Positions 48,301 through 58,590 of a stretch of DNA of 64,000 nt are shown here, in pieces (the first letter of the stretch is position 1; the number at the start of each line of letters is the position of its first letter). The stretch comes from Buxus sempervirens. Lineage: Eukaryota > Streptophyta > Magnoliopsida > Buxales > Buxaceae. Under the pieces are notes generated by a model, which searched no databases, was not told the origin of the DNA, and saw nothing but the letters and a program-made list of their open reading frames with translations. Made by a program: the position numbers and the translations under genes. Location of the stretch: assembly GCA_947561395.2 (NCBI GenBank), contig OX387194.1, forward strand, positions 33,112,092 to 33,176,091, read 5' to 3'.

Positions 48301-49123
48301 GAGGAAGGATGGATATTAGATTCCATCTATTCTTTGTAGCTTTCTTTCTCCCAAGTTTCACTCCAGTTTGATCAACATGTTCATTATAGCCTTTATCTAA
48401 ACTCTAGCAAGTTCTTTCTTTTGTGTCTTTTTTCCTCGAGTTCTTTACTAATGGGTTCAGAAAAGGAGGATGGGCCTTTTCAAGGACAACAAAAGGCAGG
48501 TCATTGATTGATAGATCTGTTTCATTGTTGCTCTAAATATATCTGCCCTTACCTTTTGAGTTTGCATCTCGGTTTGGCAGGTTTGTGGAAATTGATTTAG
48601 TTTTGCATTTTATATTCTCATTTAATCAATTTTCTTCTACACCATTTTGCTGCAGTTGGTTAGATGTGATAAAATTTTCAGGCATAAATGAACTAACTGC
48701 CTTATGTGGGGTTTAAACATGGTAACTTTCATAATAATAGGGAGAATATAATAGATCACCTTCAAGCTCATCTAGGAAGAAGGTTCACTCTTTCTCTATA
48801 CACTTCGCTTTGTCCTTTCAAATTCTAAGAATGTTCTTCCCAAGTTTTAATTTATTTATAATATTAATTGATACTTTTTATTTGCTATGTTAATGAATGA
48901 ACAATTTGCTGATCTACTTTTGTTTTGCTCATTTTTAGGTCTATTCCAAGTTGAATAGCCTTTCATTGTTTTCGGAGCCATTACATTGAGAGTGCTTAAG
49001 CCTTTGCTTTTTGAGGAAATGCCAAGCAAAACTGTACATCATTCAGGAGAATCTTGCTGAGAAGCTTTCAACAGATGTAAATTTAATGTTTGGTGTAAAA
49101 AGCATTGAAAGATGAGAAAGAGG
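45321..49123. other. About 3.8 kb with no gene recognised
   Basis: AT-rich. Open pieces at 47215-47400 (ending NPKYVEYKKKDYHKKK) and 47785-47950 (EQNIELLEIVLKANEFSVEN) look slightly protein-like but match no family I know. A GA-rich microsatellite lies near 45594-45608. Otherwise nothing is seen. Confidence 0.35.
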
Positions 49124-49195
49124 CACTACAAAAAATCGGGGATTTAGCGGCGGGGTTTGGTAGAGCTTTATCAGCGGTCTTTTAATGACCGCTGC
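49124..49195 (+). mobile_element. CACTA-type transposon end
   Basis: CACTACAAAAAATCGGGGAT begins a CACTA-family terminal repeat. It is followed by GATTTAGCGGCGGGG and a GCGGTC/GACCGC stem (about 49175-49193) with AGCAGCGG words, typical subterminal repeats. The opposite end (TTTTTTGTAGTG) was not found in the window, so this is an isolated or interrupted end. Confidence 0.55.
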
Positions 49196-50837
49196 TAAAA
49201 GTCATACAAATTTTACCCCCTCTCCTCTCCCGGTCTTCTCCATTCCGATCTGTTCTCTGTCACGCGAAACCCTCTCCTTTCCTTCTCACTCGCCCTAATC
49301 TATCTAATCCATCCCGTTTTCAGTCTCGCGAAAGCCATTTCTCCTCATCTCTCTCCTTTTCCGATCTTCTCTATCCCCGATCTGCTCTGTCTTGCGAAAC
49401 CATCTCCTCTCCTTTTCTCTCGCCTCTAATGATTCTCCCATGCGACTCCGCCCTACTGCTCTCCATCTCACTCGGCTCTGCCCTAATACTGTTCCCATCA
49501 AATAGATCGAAAGCTTCCTCCTCGTCGAAGATTGCAGTTAGATCATCCGGATCTGAGCTCTCTCCGCTGGTCTTTTTGTTCTCCAACGACTTCCGCAATA
49601 TCAAGATATCGCTCAACCCTAACTTTTCCGCAATATCAAGATATCGCTCAACCCTAACTATAGTTGTCCTCTTCGTCGGTGTTAGGCTGCGCTGAACGAC
49701 GATCATCTTCTTCATAAGTATCGTGCTTCTTCTCCGGCGACTATTCTTTATCGGTGTTGAGTGTCTTCTCCGGTGACGGTAAGAGGTCTTCTCTACCTTT
49801 TCAATTGTTTTCTAATTCTCTGTTCAGGGATTTCTATTTTTACGGTAAAATTTGTATGCTTTAACATACAAATTTCTTAGGCTCCAGCAACGTTCAACTC
49901 AACGCTCACGTTTTCCTTCGTCGACAAAGAAAGGTATTAACGGAAGCTTCCGCAAAGCAGAAACTTTGACAAAGGAAAAGGATTACAAAAGATTAAAAAA
50001 AATGGAAACCGTACATTTCTTTCTCCCATTTTCGCTATTGATTTCTCTCTAATTTCTTAGGCTTAACCCTGTTCGGATCTATGATTTAGCTTTTCTTCTT
50101 AAGATCAGAAGCTCCATTTACTAGGCGGTTCTTTTCTTTTCGAATTATCACAAAAGGTATGGTAACTTAGGGTTTCTGTTCAAATTTCGTTTTTCTTGAT
50201 TCGAATCTATTCTTGAATGGTTTATTCGTTTAAGCATTTGTGAATCACTGAGAAAAGAATGTGATCATTGTTCTTTTCGATTCTTTGCAGGGAAAGTTAG
50301 GTAGTTACCAATATTTTTTGGGTTCTACTTTATCAGAATTTGTATTTAATTTTATCTTAAACAGGAAAACTGGATGATATCGTGATAAAGAAATGGATAC
50401 CTGTATTCATTGGTAAGTTCTCCTTTCAATTTAAAATTAAAAATCTTTTACCAATTCACATCTGTGGATTTTGAGACTGATAGGACACAAGATCTATCAG
50501 AAATCATACGTGCAACTAGTGATTATCCCTTTAACCCGCGTAATGCATGATTCCAAGACAGATAATCTGATCTAATATTGCATTTGAATGCCTATAAATT
50601 TTTTTGTTCTGTTTTGTTCTTTGTAATTTCGCTTTCTTGTTCGTTGTAGGCAAGGTCCTAGTTCTTGTTCCTTTATCTGAATTTGTCACCATCCCTAGCT
50701 ATATCATGGTGGGCAGCTTAGTTGTTTGAACATTGAAGTCATATTAACTTCTGGCAGAAGGGTGCCATATATAGCATAGAAGAAGACATTTGAAACCATA
50801 ATGACGTCATCGACACTGGTTATCCGTTTTTATGCAG
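49196..50837 (+). other. Leader-like DNA with local duplications
   Basis: Repeats of CTCGCGAAA..TCTCCTTT..CCGATCT blocks (49220-49420) and an exact direct repeat starting CCGCAATATCAAGATATCGC (49592 and 49628, about 35 bp) occur. Small exon-like pieces with GT donors (for example ending ATTCATTGGTAAGT near 50409) may belong to a captured gene 5' end. No domain is recognised. Confidence 0.3.
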
Positions 50838-51249
50838 GGATTGTCTCATTCTGATCAGGTGGTTTCTCCTACTGAAGTACTAATTGCTATTCATGGGATT
50901 GATCCTGACAAAGATGGGATACCGTTGAAGAAGGCATGTGGATGGATACATGTTATTCAGTTTGCTACAAGTTGTTCAACAAGTAAATGTTATTCTATAT
51001 GCAGGTCACAGATGCTTGCAATGCTTGCTTTGAGCAACGGGAAGTATTTACTCAGCAAGTTCTTGCAAAGGTCTTGAATCAGCTGGTAGGGACCTCACAA
51101 AGCCCATTCATTTCTATTTACCCTGGCTTCTGAATTTTGTTATTTAATTCTTTGCTGATCAAGTACCTTTCTCACAGGTTGAGCAGATTCCTCTTCCCCT
51201 ATTGTTTATGCGTACAGTCTTACAAGCAATAGGTGCTATTCCAGCTCTG
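50838..51249 (+). pseudogene. Symplekin-like gene fragment (3 exons)
   Basis: Symplekin is a scaffold of the pre-mRNA 3'-end cleavage/polyadenylation complex. Exon a (50838-50933) reads GLSHSDQVVSPTEVLIAIHG and ends PLKK; exon b (51005-51085) reads VTDACNACFEQREVFTQQVL to LNQL; exon c (51178-51249) reads VEQIPLPLLFMRTVLQAIGA to PAL. All three are phase 0 and open. Exon a is followed by GCATGT, a GC rather than GT donor. The next symplekin exon is missing, and no upstream exons are recognised. The fragment lies 1.7 kb inside a CACTA-type end, so it may be captured. The protein call rests on memory of the conserved C-terminal region. Confidence 0.7.
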
Positions 51250-52062
51250 GTAAGTATTTAAAAGTATATCTGCTAGTAATTTAAAAGTATTTAAAAGTTA
51301 CTATTTGAACCATCAAATGTTGTGAACCACCAAATAACCTTCATGCATGAATAGAATTCGCGAAACAATCATTTTGGGGGGTTTTTTGGTGGGCCAAACA
51401 AGTGTCATGGTTTAGAGTATTGAGCTCCATTTTGATTGCATCTTGAAAATACTCCTGCTTTATATTTATTGTCTTTTATGTTTTTTTCTTGCAAATCTGC
51501 TATGTCATTTCATTATGCCCATTGCTATAGGAGATAAAGGAAATGCTGCTGAAGTTCAAGAAATAGATACAGTCGACATTTCAAATAGAAGGTAAAATGG
51601 TGGTCTTTAAGCATCTGTTGTCGTGAACAATGGTTGACAATTTTGATTTTTATTTAGCATTATTTTCCTTTCAATTTTATATCCAGACTTTACTTGTATA
51701 TCTTTTGGCATGCTGATTGGGAACTGTAGTGCCATTTTACTGAAATCCGCTGGCATGCTGTTCAGTTCACTGCATTTTTGTGCTGCCATGATGGGAAACT
51801 GTGATAAATTGAGAAATTATAAAAAAGCAAAAAGTTGTAGAATCCATGAATATAAATTATGAGTAACTTCATCCATGAATAATTTATTGTAAGTGTGCAT
51901 AAATTGGTTTCGAATTATTTCAGTTTTGTTAAATAGATTCCGTGTTTTCCTTTTTTTTTTTGAATTTTTTCTGGGGGTGGGGAGTGGCTCCTTTGTATTT
52001 TAGTTATTCTTTAGAAAAACCTTCTTCCTTTTCAGTTTTTTTTTTAGAATCTTGATCGATTT
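51250..52062. other. Intron-like or flanking DNA; no exon recognised
   Basis: An exon-like piece near 51533-51595 (frame GDKGNAAEVQEIDTVDISNR, then stop) has no recognised family. The rest is T-rich spacer up to the retrotransposon target site. Confidence 0.3.
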
Positions 52063-52067
52063 CAACT

Positions 52068-52711
52068 TGATGCAAGGGGATCCAATACAGAGGATGCTGA
52101 GCTATCAGATTGCACATTGATGGCGCTGGAATACCATGAGTTGGCAGATCATCGCAAAGGCAGGAGGTGATCATGGTATCTTTCTAATTGGGACAGTTTT
52201 GAGTGCGTTTTAGTATTTTGGCCATAACTTTGGCCACGGTTATCAGAATCGCACATATGACCCCAATTCGGAAAGATATCTTTGGCGCGCACGCCATGCT
52301 ACATTGACTGAAGTCGATGTGCACCTTTCTCGACCTCAAATTCCGCTGTTTTCCCCTCCGAATTGCTATTCTTAGTTATTTGTTGCTATTTTTGGTAATA
52401 CTTCGTTTGTCAATTAGGAAGTGATTTTAAACCCGATTTGGGCTAGATTTTTCATAGGCTGGTTATTTTATTCTATATTTTATTTAGGCATGCCTTAAGG
52501 GATTTTGCCGTTTTTAGTAACTTTCCAGTATAGACGATTTTTGGCTATAAAGTCCGGCTTGTGGACTGATTTGAAGGGACTTGATTAATTGATATTGAAT
52601 TGAACCTCAGAGACGTTTTTCTCTGTGTTTTGGGCAAGCTGCTTGTGTTCTTCCCTGTTTATCATCTGTTCGAACTAGCCTACAGAATAATCTCTATTCT
52701 GTTTGGCGTCA
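52068..52711 (+). repeat. 5' LTR, 644 bp
   Basis: Starts TGATGCAAGGGGATCC and ends TTTGGCGTCA. Its first part is the duplicated 3' end of the gag-pol frame. A TATA (CTATAAAG) lies at 52545-52552. Confidence 0.92.
52546..52552 (+). promoter_or_regulatory. LTR TATA box
   Basis: TATAAAG in TTTTTGGCTATAAAGTCCGG, about 165 bp before the LTR end. An AGGCATGCCT palindrome lies about 50 bp upstream. Confidence 0.55.
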
Positions 52712-52713
52712 GT

Positions 52714-52725
52714 TGGTATCAGAGC
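52714..52725 (+). promoter_or_regulatory. Primer binding site, initiator tRNA-Met type
   Basis: TGGTATCAGAGC, 2 bases after the 5' LTR. It is the usual plant retrotransposon site complementary to the 3' end of initiator methionine tRNA. Confidence 0.92.
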
Positions 52726-52762
52726 TTCAACATCTTCCTGGGGTGAGATTTCATCAGTTTTA

Positions 52763-55700
52763 ATGGCTGGTGGTCGTGGTCGTGGTCGCCGTGGGCAGGT
52801 TCCGAATGAGGAAGCTCAACACCATGATCGTAGCGTTCAGGATGTCTTGATTGAAGATTTGCAGAGGCAAGTCACAGAGTTAACCCAGCGTCTAGCGGCG
52901 CGTGATCTCGAGGATCGTGAGGTCTCCGATCACGATTCTGATTCCACTTTCGAAAACCCCTATCACAATCGTGCTCCGTTTAGGGGGTACCGTGGTCGGG
53001 AGGAGCGTCGTGGAGATCTCGGTTTTCGGTTCGATCTGCCAGAGTTTTCTGGTACGTTACAGGCCGAGGGATTCATTGACTGGTTAGACGAAGTGGAACG
53101 TATTTTTGATTACAAAGAAGTTCCAAATCGTATGAAAGTGAAACTGGTCGCCATCAAACTCAAAGGTAGAGCATCTGCGTGGTGGGAGCAGTTGCGACGT
53201 TCACGAGACAGACAGAGCAAGAGCAAGATCACTGATTGGGAGAAGATGAAGAAGAAAATGAAGGGTCACTTCCTTCCATTCGGTTACACTCAAACCTTAT
53301 TTCAACGACTTCATACGTTGAGGCAGGGTGCTAGATCGGTGGATGATTATACGGAGGAGTTCTACCAGTTGATCGCCCGGAATGATTTATCTGAGACGGA
53401 GGAGCAGATGGTGGCACGGTATTTGGGAGGTTTGTGCCAAAATCTGCAAGATGTCCTCAGTCTTCATTCCCTGTGGACTGTCTCGGAGGCATACCAGCGT
53501 GCACTGGCCGTTGAAAAACAACAGAACAGGAGACCAGTGATCAGGAGCGATCAAAACAGTCGACCAGTTCGCCCTCAGGACTCCCGTCCTGCCCAGCAAC
53601 CACCACAGGGTAATTCTAACTCCACTATTAGATGTTTTCGTTGTGGTGAACAGGGGCATAGGGCTACTGATTGCAGGAAGCCTGCTAATCAAAAGGGCAA
53701 AAATTTGTTGATTGAGGAAGACATGGTAGACGAGACTGAGGAGAGTGAAGAACCCGTGTATGATGATGACGATGGTGACGTGCTATATGGGGACGGCCGT
53801 GAAACTCTGGTTGTTCGCAAGAGCCTACTGACCCCCAAGGGCGATTCAGGGGATGATTGGCTGAGGACCAATATTTTCCACACGACCTGCACAGTAGCAG
53901 ATAAAGTCTGCAAGATGATCATTGACAGCGGCAGTTGTGAGAACATAGTATCTGAAGAGGCTGTCCAGAAATTGCAGTTGAAGACGGATCGCCATCCTAA
54001 GCCATACAGGTTGTCGTGGCTGAATAAAGGCAGTGAGGTAACAGTTGATAGGCGATGCCTTGTGTCTTTTTCAATTGGAAAAAAATATTTTGATAATGCC
54101 TGGTGTGATGTTGTAACTATGGATGCGTGTCATGTACTGTTGGGTCGCCCTTGGCAGTACGATCGCAATGTTACCCATGATGGACGGAAGAATACTTATT
54201 CCCTTTACATTAAGGGGAAAAAGGTGGTATTGGCACCTCGGCGGGAAGTACCCCATCCTACACCATTAGGCTGTACTACTAACCTGCTTTCTATGTCCAG
54301 GTTTCTAGATGAGATTGAGCATGGAGATGTGGTATATGCCCTGCTACCTTGTGAGAACAGTGCAGTGGCCATAAACTCTGACTTACCAGCAGAAGTCCAG
54401 CAGCTGCTAGCAGAGTATGCTGACCTAATGCCAGAGGATCTTCCTCCTGGGCTGCCGCCTTTGAGGGATATCCAGCACCAGATTGACCTTGTTCCAGGGT
54501 CAAGTTTGCCTAACCGACCAGCATACCGCCTCAGTCCCAAGGAAGCTGAAGAATTGCAACGACAGGTGGAGGAGCTGTTGGAAAGGGGCTACATTCGTGA
54601 GAGTATGAGCCCATGTGCAGTACCTGCTTTACTTGTACCAAAGAAGGATGGCTCTTGGCGCATGTGTGTGGACAGTCGAGCCATCAACAGAATTACTGTG
54701 AAGTACCGGTTTCCGATTCCTCGCCTGGATGACATGCTGGATCAGCTGTCCGGGTCTAAGGTCTTTTCAAAAATTGACCTTAAGAGCGGTTACCACCAGA
54801 TCAGAATAAAGCCAGGGGATGAATGGAAGACAGCGTTTAAGACGCAACATGGGTTGTATGAGTGGATGGTCATGCCGTTTGGGCTATCCAATGCACCCAG
54901 CACCTTCATGAGATTCATGCACCAGATTTTGCGGCCTTTTATGGGGAAGTTCGTTGTGGTTTACTTCGATGATATCCTCATTTATAGTCAGACATGGGCG
55001 TCACACTTTGATCATCTTCGTGCTGTGTTTGAGATACTGAAAACGGAACGCCTATTTGTCAATTCCAAGAAATGTTCTTTTTTCACCAGGTCTGTCACTT
55101 TTCTTGGTTTTGTGGTGTCTACTGATGGTGTTCATGCAGATCAATCCAAGATAGATGCCATTATAGAGTGGCCCAGACCGAAGACCTTACATGATGTTAG
55201 AAGCTTTCATGGCTTGGCATCCTTCTACAGACGGTTCATCAGAGATTTTAGTGCTCTGATTGCTCCTATCACAGAGTGCCTCAAGGGACGAGACTTCAAG
55301 TGGTCAGAGGAGGCAGAAACCAGCTTTCAGTTGGTCAAGCAGAAGATGACCGAAGCACCAGTTTTGGCACTTCCAGACTTTGACAAGATGTTTGAGGTAA
55401 ACTGTGATGCATCTGGCGTTGGCATTGGTGGTGTTTTGAGTCAGACAGGACGTCCGGTTGCCTTTTTCAGTGAGAAGCTCTCAGGTTCAAAGAAAAACTA
55501 TTCCACCTACGATCTGGAGTTCTATGCCATAATTCAGTCCTTGAAACATTGGCGTCACTACTTGGTACAGAAAGAGTTCATCCTGTTTACTGACCATGAG
55601 GCATTGAAGTACATCAATGGGCAACCCAAGCTGAGTAGACGGCATGCCAAGTGGGTGGCATACTTGCAGGAGTTCACCTTCATGCTGAGACACCAATCCG

Positions 55701-57127
55701 GAAGTCTGAACCGCGTTGCTGATGCCTTGAGTCGTCGGACTGTACTTCTCACTACCATGAGTAACAGAGTTACAGGCTTTGAGGTTTTTACAGATATGTA
55801 TGTAGCAGATCACTCTTTTGGAAAGATAATTCATGAGGTAACTAATGGTCTCCGCCATGATTTTATTTTGCATAATGGATATCTGTTTCGTGGATTACAG
55901 TTGTGTATTCCAGATTGTTCCCTGAGGCAGCAGATTATAAGTGAACTTCACAATGAGGGTCACTTTGGCAGAGATAAGACATTGGCCCTTATTTCCTCAG
56001 ATTTTTATTGGCCCAAGGTGAGTAGTGATGTGGCTCATTTTGTGGATCGTTGTTATGTGTGCCAACGGTCTAAGGGAGTTCTCACCAACGCGGGTTTGTA
56101 CACCCCCTTGCCTGTTCCTGAAGCCCCTTGGTTCGATGTCAGCATGGACTTTGTGTTAGGCTTACCCCGCACCCAACGAGCCTCGGATTCTATCTTTGTT
56201 GTGGTTGATAGATTTTCCAAAATGGCCCATTTTGTAGCCTGCAGGAAGACTATGGATGCTGCCCGGATTGCCCATCTCTACTTCAAGGATATTGTGCGCT
56301 TGCATGGTGTTCCTCGATCCATCACATCAGATCGAGACACCAAGTTCATCAGTCAATTCTGGAAGAGCTTGTGGGAGAAACTGGGAACACGGTTGAATTT
56401 TAGCAGTGCATACCACCCCCAGACGGATGGTCAGACAGAAGTAGTGAACCGGAGTTTGGGCAACCTTCTAAGGTGTTTGGCAGGAACTAAGCCGAAGCAG
56501 TGGGATTTGGCATTACCTCAGGCAGAATTTGCCTATAACAGGTCGAAAAATAGAACCACAGGCTTAAGCCCATTTGAGATTGTCTATGGTCAGAACCCAT
56601 CTGGGGTGTTGGACTTAGCCCCTATTCCACGAGTAGGACGTTTCAGTCCTAAAGCAGATGAGATGGCAGCGCATCTTCGGGGTATTCATGAGCAAGTGAA
56701 ACTGGCCATTCAGGAGAACAATACCAAGTACAAGACTCGGGCTGATAGTCATCGTCGTCAGGTACTTTTTGATGTTGGTGATTTTGTTTGGGCAGTATTA
56801 ACTCGTGATCGTTTTCCTGTTGGTGAGTATAATAAGCTTAAGGACCGGAAGATTGGACCTTGTGAGGTACTGCAGAAGATCAATGATAATGCTTACAGGT
56901 TGCGCCTTCCTAGTCACTTGAAGACTTCTGATGTCTTCAATGTGAAGCACCTAAGTCCTTGTTTTGTGGATTCGGATGACATTACTCTGAACTCGAGGAC
57001 GAGTTCTTTCCAACCTGGGGCGACTGATGCAAGGGGATCCGATACAGAGGATGCTGAGCTATCAGATTACACATTGATGGCGCTGGAATACCATGAGTTG
57101 GCAGATCATCGCAAAGGCAGGAGGTGA
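52763..57127 (+). CDS. Gag-pol polyprotein of Ty3/Gypsy element, 1454 residues
   Basis: One uninterrupted frame from the first ATG after the primer site (MAGGRGRGRRGQ); upstream in-frame codons overlap the primer site and are unlikely to be translated. Order: Gag with capsid region (about 95-240), zinc knuckle CFRCGEQGHRATDC (about 291-304), aspartic protease (IIDSGSCENIV, Asp about 388), reverse transcriptase with YFDD (734-737), RNase H (NCDASG, about 880), integrase with HHCC finger (first His about 1063), catalytic D1129, D1190 and E1226 (D-35-E spacing), and a GPY/F-like module (KIGPCEVLQ, about 1363). Every catalytic signature looks intact, so the protein may be functional. Residues from about 1422 on are encoded inside the 3' LTR. 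There is no gag/pol frameshift. Confidence 0.95.
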   Translation: MAGGRGRGRRGQVPNEEAQHHDRSVQDVLIEDLQRQVTELTQRLAARDLEDREVSDHDSDSTFENPYHNRAPFRGYRGREERRGDLGFRFDLPEFSGTLQAEGFIDWLDEVERIFDYKEVPNRMKVKLVAIKLKGRASAWWEQLRRSRDRQSKSKITDWEKMKKKMKGHFLPFGYTQTLFQRLHTLRQGARSVDDYTEEFYQLIARNDLSETEEQMVARYLGGLCQNLQDVLSLHSLWTVSEAYQRALAVEKQQNRRPVIRSDQNSRPVRPQDSRPAQQPPQGNSNSTIRCFRCGEQGHRATDCRKPANQKGKNLLIEEDMVDETEESEEPVYDDDDGDVLYGDGRETLVVRKSLLTPKGDSGDDWLRTNIFHTTCTVADKVCKMIIDSGSCENIVSEEAVQKLQLKTDRHPKPYRLSWLNKGSEVTVDRRCLVSFSIGKKYFDNAWCDVVTMDACHVLLGRPWQYDRNVTHDGRKNTYSLYIKGKKVVLAPRREVPHPTPLGCTTNLLSMSRFLDEIEHGDVVYALLPCENSAVAINSDLPAEVQQLLAEYADLMPEDLPPGLPPLRDIQHQIDLVPGSSLPNRPAYRLSPKEAEELQRQVEELLERGYIRESMSPCAVPALLVPKKDGSWRMCVDSRAINRITVKYRFPIPRLDDMLDQLSGSKVFSKIDLKSGYHQIRIKPGDEWKTAFKTQHGLYEWMVMPFGLSNAPSTFMRFMHQILRPFMGKFVVVYFDDILIYSQTWASHFDHLRAVFEILKTERLFVNSKKCSFFTRSVTFLGFVVSTDGVHADQSKIDAIIEWPRPKTLHDVRSFHGLASFYRRFIRDFSALIAPITECLKGRDFKWSEEAETSFQLVKQKMTEAPVLALPDFDKMFEVNCDASGVGIGGVLSQTGRPVAFFSEKLSGSKKNYSTYDLEFYAIIQSLKHWRHYLVQKEFILFTDHEALKYINGQPKLSRRHAKWVAYLQEFTFMLRHQSGSLNRVADALSRRTVLLTTMSNRVTGFEVFTDMYVADHSFGKIIHEVTNGLRHDFILHNGYLFRGLQLCIPDCSLRQQIISELHNEGHFGRDKTLALISSDFYWPKVSSDVAHFVDRCYVCQRSKGVLTNAGLYTPLPVPEAPWFDVSMDFVLGLPRTQRASDSIFVVVDRFSKMAHFVACRKTMDAARIAHLYFKDIVRLHGVPRSITSDRDTKFISQFWKSLWEKLGTRLNFSSAYHPQTDGQTEVVNRSLGNLLRCLAGTKPKQWDLALPQAEFAYNRSKNRTTGLSPFEIVYGQNPSGVLDLAPIPRVGRFSPKADEMAAHLRGIHEQVKLAIQENNTKYKTRADSHRRQVLFDVGDFVWAVLTRDRFPVGEYNKLKDRKIGPCEVLQKINDNAYRLRLPSHLKTSDVFNVKHLSPCFVDSDDITLNSRTSSFQPGATDARGSDTEDAELSDYTLMALEYHELADHRKGRR

Positions 57128-57184
57128 TCATGGTATCTTTCTAATTGGGACAGTTTTGAGGTGCGTTTTAGTATTTTGGCGTCA
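57025..57184 (+). repeat. Truncated 3' LTR, 160 bp
   Basis: Matches 5' LTR positions 52068-52222, then jumps to the last bases GTCA. About 485 bp are missing. The breakpoints share TTTGGC (52217-52222 and 52702-52707). The TATA and most of R/U5 are gone, but the TG and CA ends and the TSD remain. Confidence 0.92.
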
Positions 57185-57189
57185 CAACT

Positions 57190-57900
57190 TAGTTGTACTT
57201 GAGAAGAATTTTACTTTTATTTCTTAAATATGCATGATTTAATTATAATTTTGTAGAGATTTGTTTAGGGTAATAAACAAGGTTTTCGTAATGCTTTAAC
57301 TATTGGTGAGATTGGATGAAAGACTGTATTAAATGCATTAACTATACACTGACACACAACCATGCACCAATTTGTATGGCACTAAATTGTGATAATTGAT
57401 TTATGATTTTAAATAATTGCATGTCATGATTTAATCGATTGATATATGCCTAAACTGTGTTTTCTCGTGCATGCATGTGTTGCTTACTGAGACATTCGTC
57501 TCACAGTTGCTTTATTTCTTATTTTTCAGATCCATTGATGTCCGGTGTGAAGGACCGGGCTGGGGGATAAAGGCAAAGAGAAAGCCTTTGAGTATTGAGA
57601 GGCAGATCTCCATAGGCCTTAGGATTTTATTTCTGTTATACATGTATAGTTCTTTCTGGATTGTGTACTTTGTATTTTGAGAGGAGTGATATAGTCACTC
57701 GTCATTTTGTAATCAACTCTAGTGTCTTGTTACACATCAATTATATATAAACACATTTTGTTATGCATAGTATGAACCGCTTTATCACTTGCACTTGTTA
57801 GAAAAAAAAAGTTTTAAATCCTTCATATTTTAATAAGTAATTGGCCCACTTGCCACAGTCTGGGACGGGTCGTGCCTTGGAGCGGCAGACTTGGTTCCGG
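57190..57900 (+). mobile_element. LTR remnant with conserved stem block
   Basis: Contains CATGCATGTGTTGCTTACTG, the stem TGAGAC/GTCTCA (57488-57493, 57498-57503), a T-rich tract and TTTTTCAG (57523-57530), as in the solo LTR at 25099-27520. The rest is AT-rich. No ends or TSD found. Confidence 0.5.
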
Positions 57901-57910
57901 ATAGTGACAT

Positions 57911-57933
57911 ACATACACACACACACACACACA
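57911..57933. repeat. (AC)n microsatellite
   Basis: ACATACATACACACACACAC run; simple repeat. Confidence 0.9.
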
Positions 57934-58058
57934 TTCTGGTTAATAAACACTTGTTTTGCATTCTATACTAAACCTTGCCCCATTAATTACCCAACAAGGG
58001 AAGATTAGGTTTCATATTGGCTAAAATCTTATAGGGGCCGGTTCATGTTCACAAAAAC

Positions 58059-58582
58059 TAAGGGTGGCAATGGGCCAGGTGACCCGCCTAGCCCAATATT
58101 TGACGGGGCTTGGGCAACGTTTATTCCCCATCCCAACTTGCCCAACATTCTAAAGATTTAGTTACTTGTTTAGGAATATTTTTACACTATTTATATAGAT
58201 TTTTAGATATATATTTCACATAAAAGGTTGTTGCGATAGTGTTTTAATATTTTTTATGATTGTATAATAAGTTTAATGTAATAATAAGTGTAGTTTGTAT
58301 GGATTATTATTTATTAAATTATTGTGTGTATATATATATATATTCACAAGATTTATTAAGTTTATTAAAATTAGAAAATAAACAATTATTGTTAAGCAAT
58401 ATATATATTTGTTATTAAAAAGAAATAGAGAAGGGTCGAGCTTGGGCTTAGTACATATTTATAGGGTCGAGCTTGGAGAATCACTCCTAGGCCCAATGTA
58501 GGGCCGAGCCAAGCTTGGGCCTACATAAGTTGTGTTATGCCATTGCCTTGGCCCAGCCTGAGCCTTGCCATTGCCACCCCTA
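58059..58582. mobile_element. hAT-like MITE, 524 bp, TSD ACAAAAAC
   Basis: Terminal repeats TAAGGGTGGCAATGGGC and, inverted, TAGGGGTGGCAATGGC. The flanks are identical 8-mers ACAAAAAC (58051-58058, 58583-58590), as for hAT transposons. The interior is AT-rich with GGGCTTGGGC words and no transposase. Confidence 0.85.
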
Positions 58583-58590
58583 ACAAAAAC

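Larger units (their letters stand above)
52063..57189 (+). mobile_element. Complete Ty3/Gypsy chromovirus (CRM-like), TSD CAACT
   Basis: CAACT flanks both ends (52063-52067, 57185-57189). 5' LTR, primer site, one open gag-pol frame and a short 3' LTR are in order. LTRs start TGATG and the gag-pol C-terminus runs into the 3' LTR, a layout I associate with CRM/CRR centromeric chromoviruses. No classical chromodomain is visible. Aligned LTR parts (about 155 bp) differ by two substitutions and one indel, so insertion is fairly recent. It appears inserted into or beside an older LTR (57190-57900). Confidence 0.92.

Noticed and set aside
49429-49695. Overlapping open frames on both strands as genes
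   Set aside because: They arise from a local direct repeat and CT-rich leader DNA; no domain is seen.
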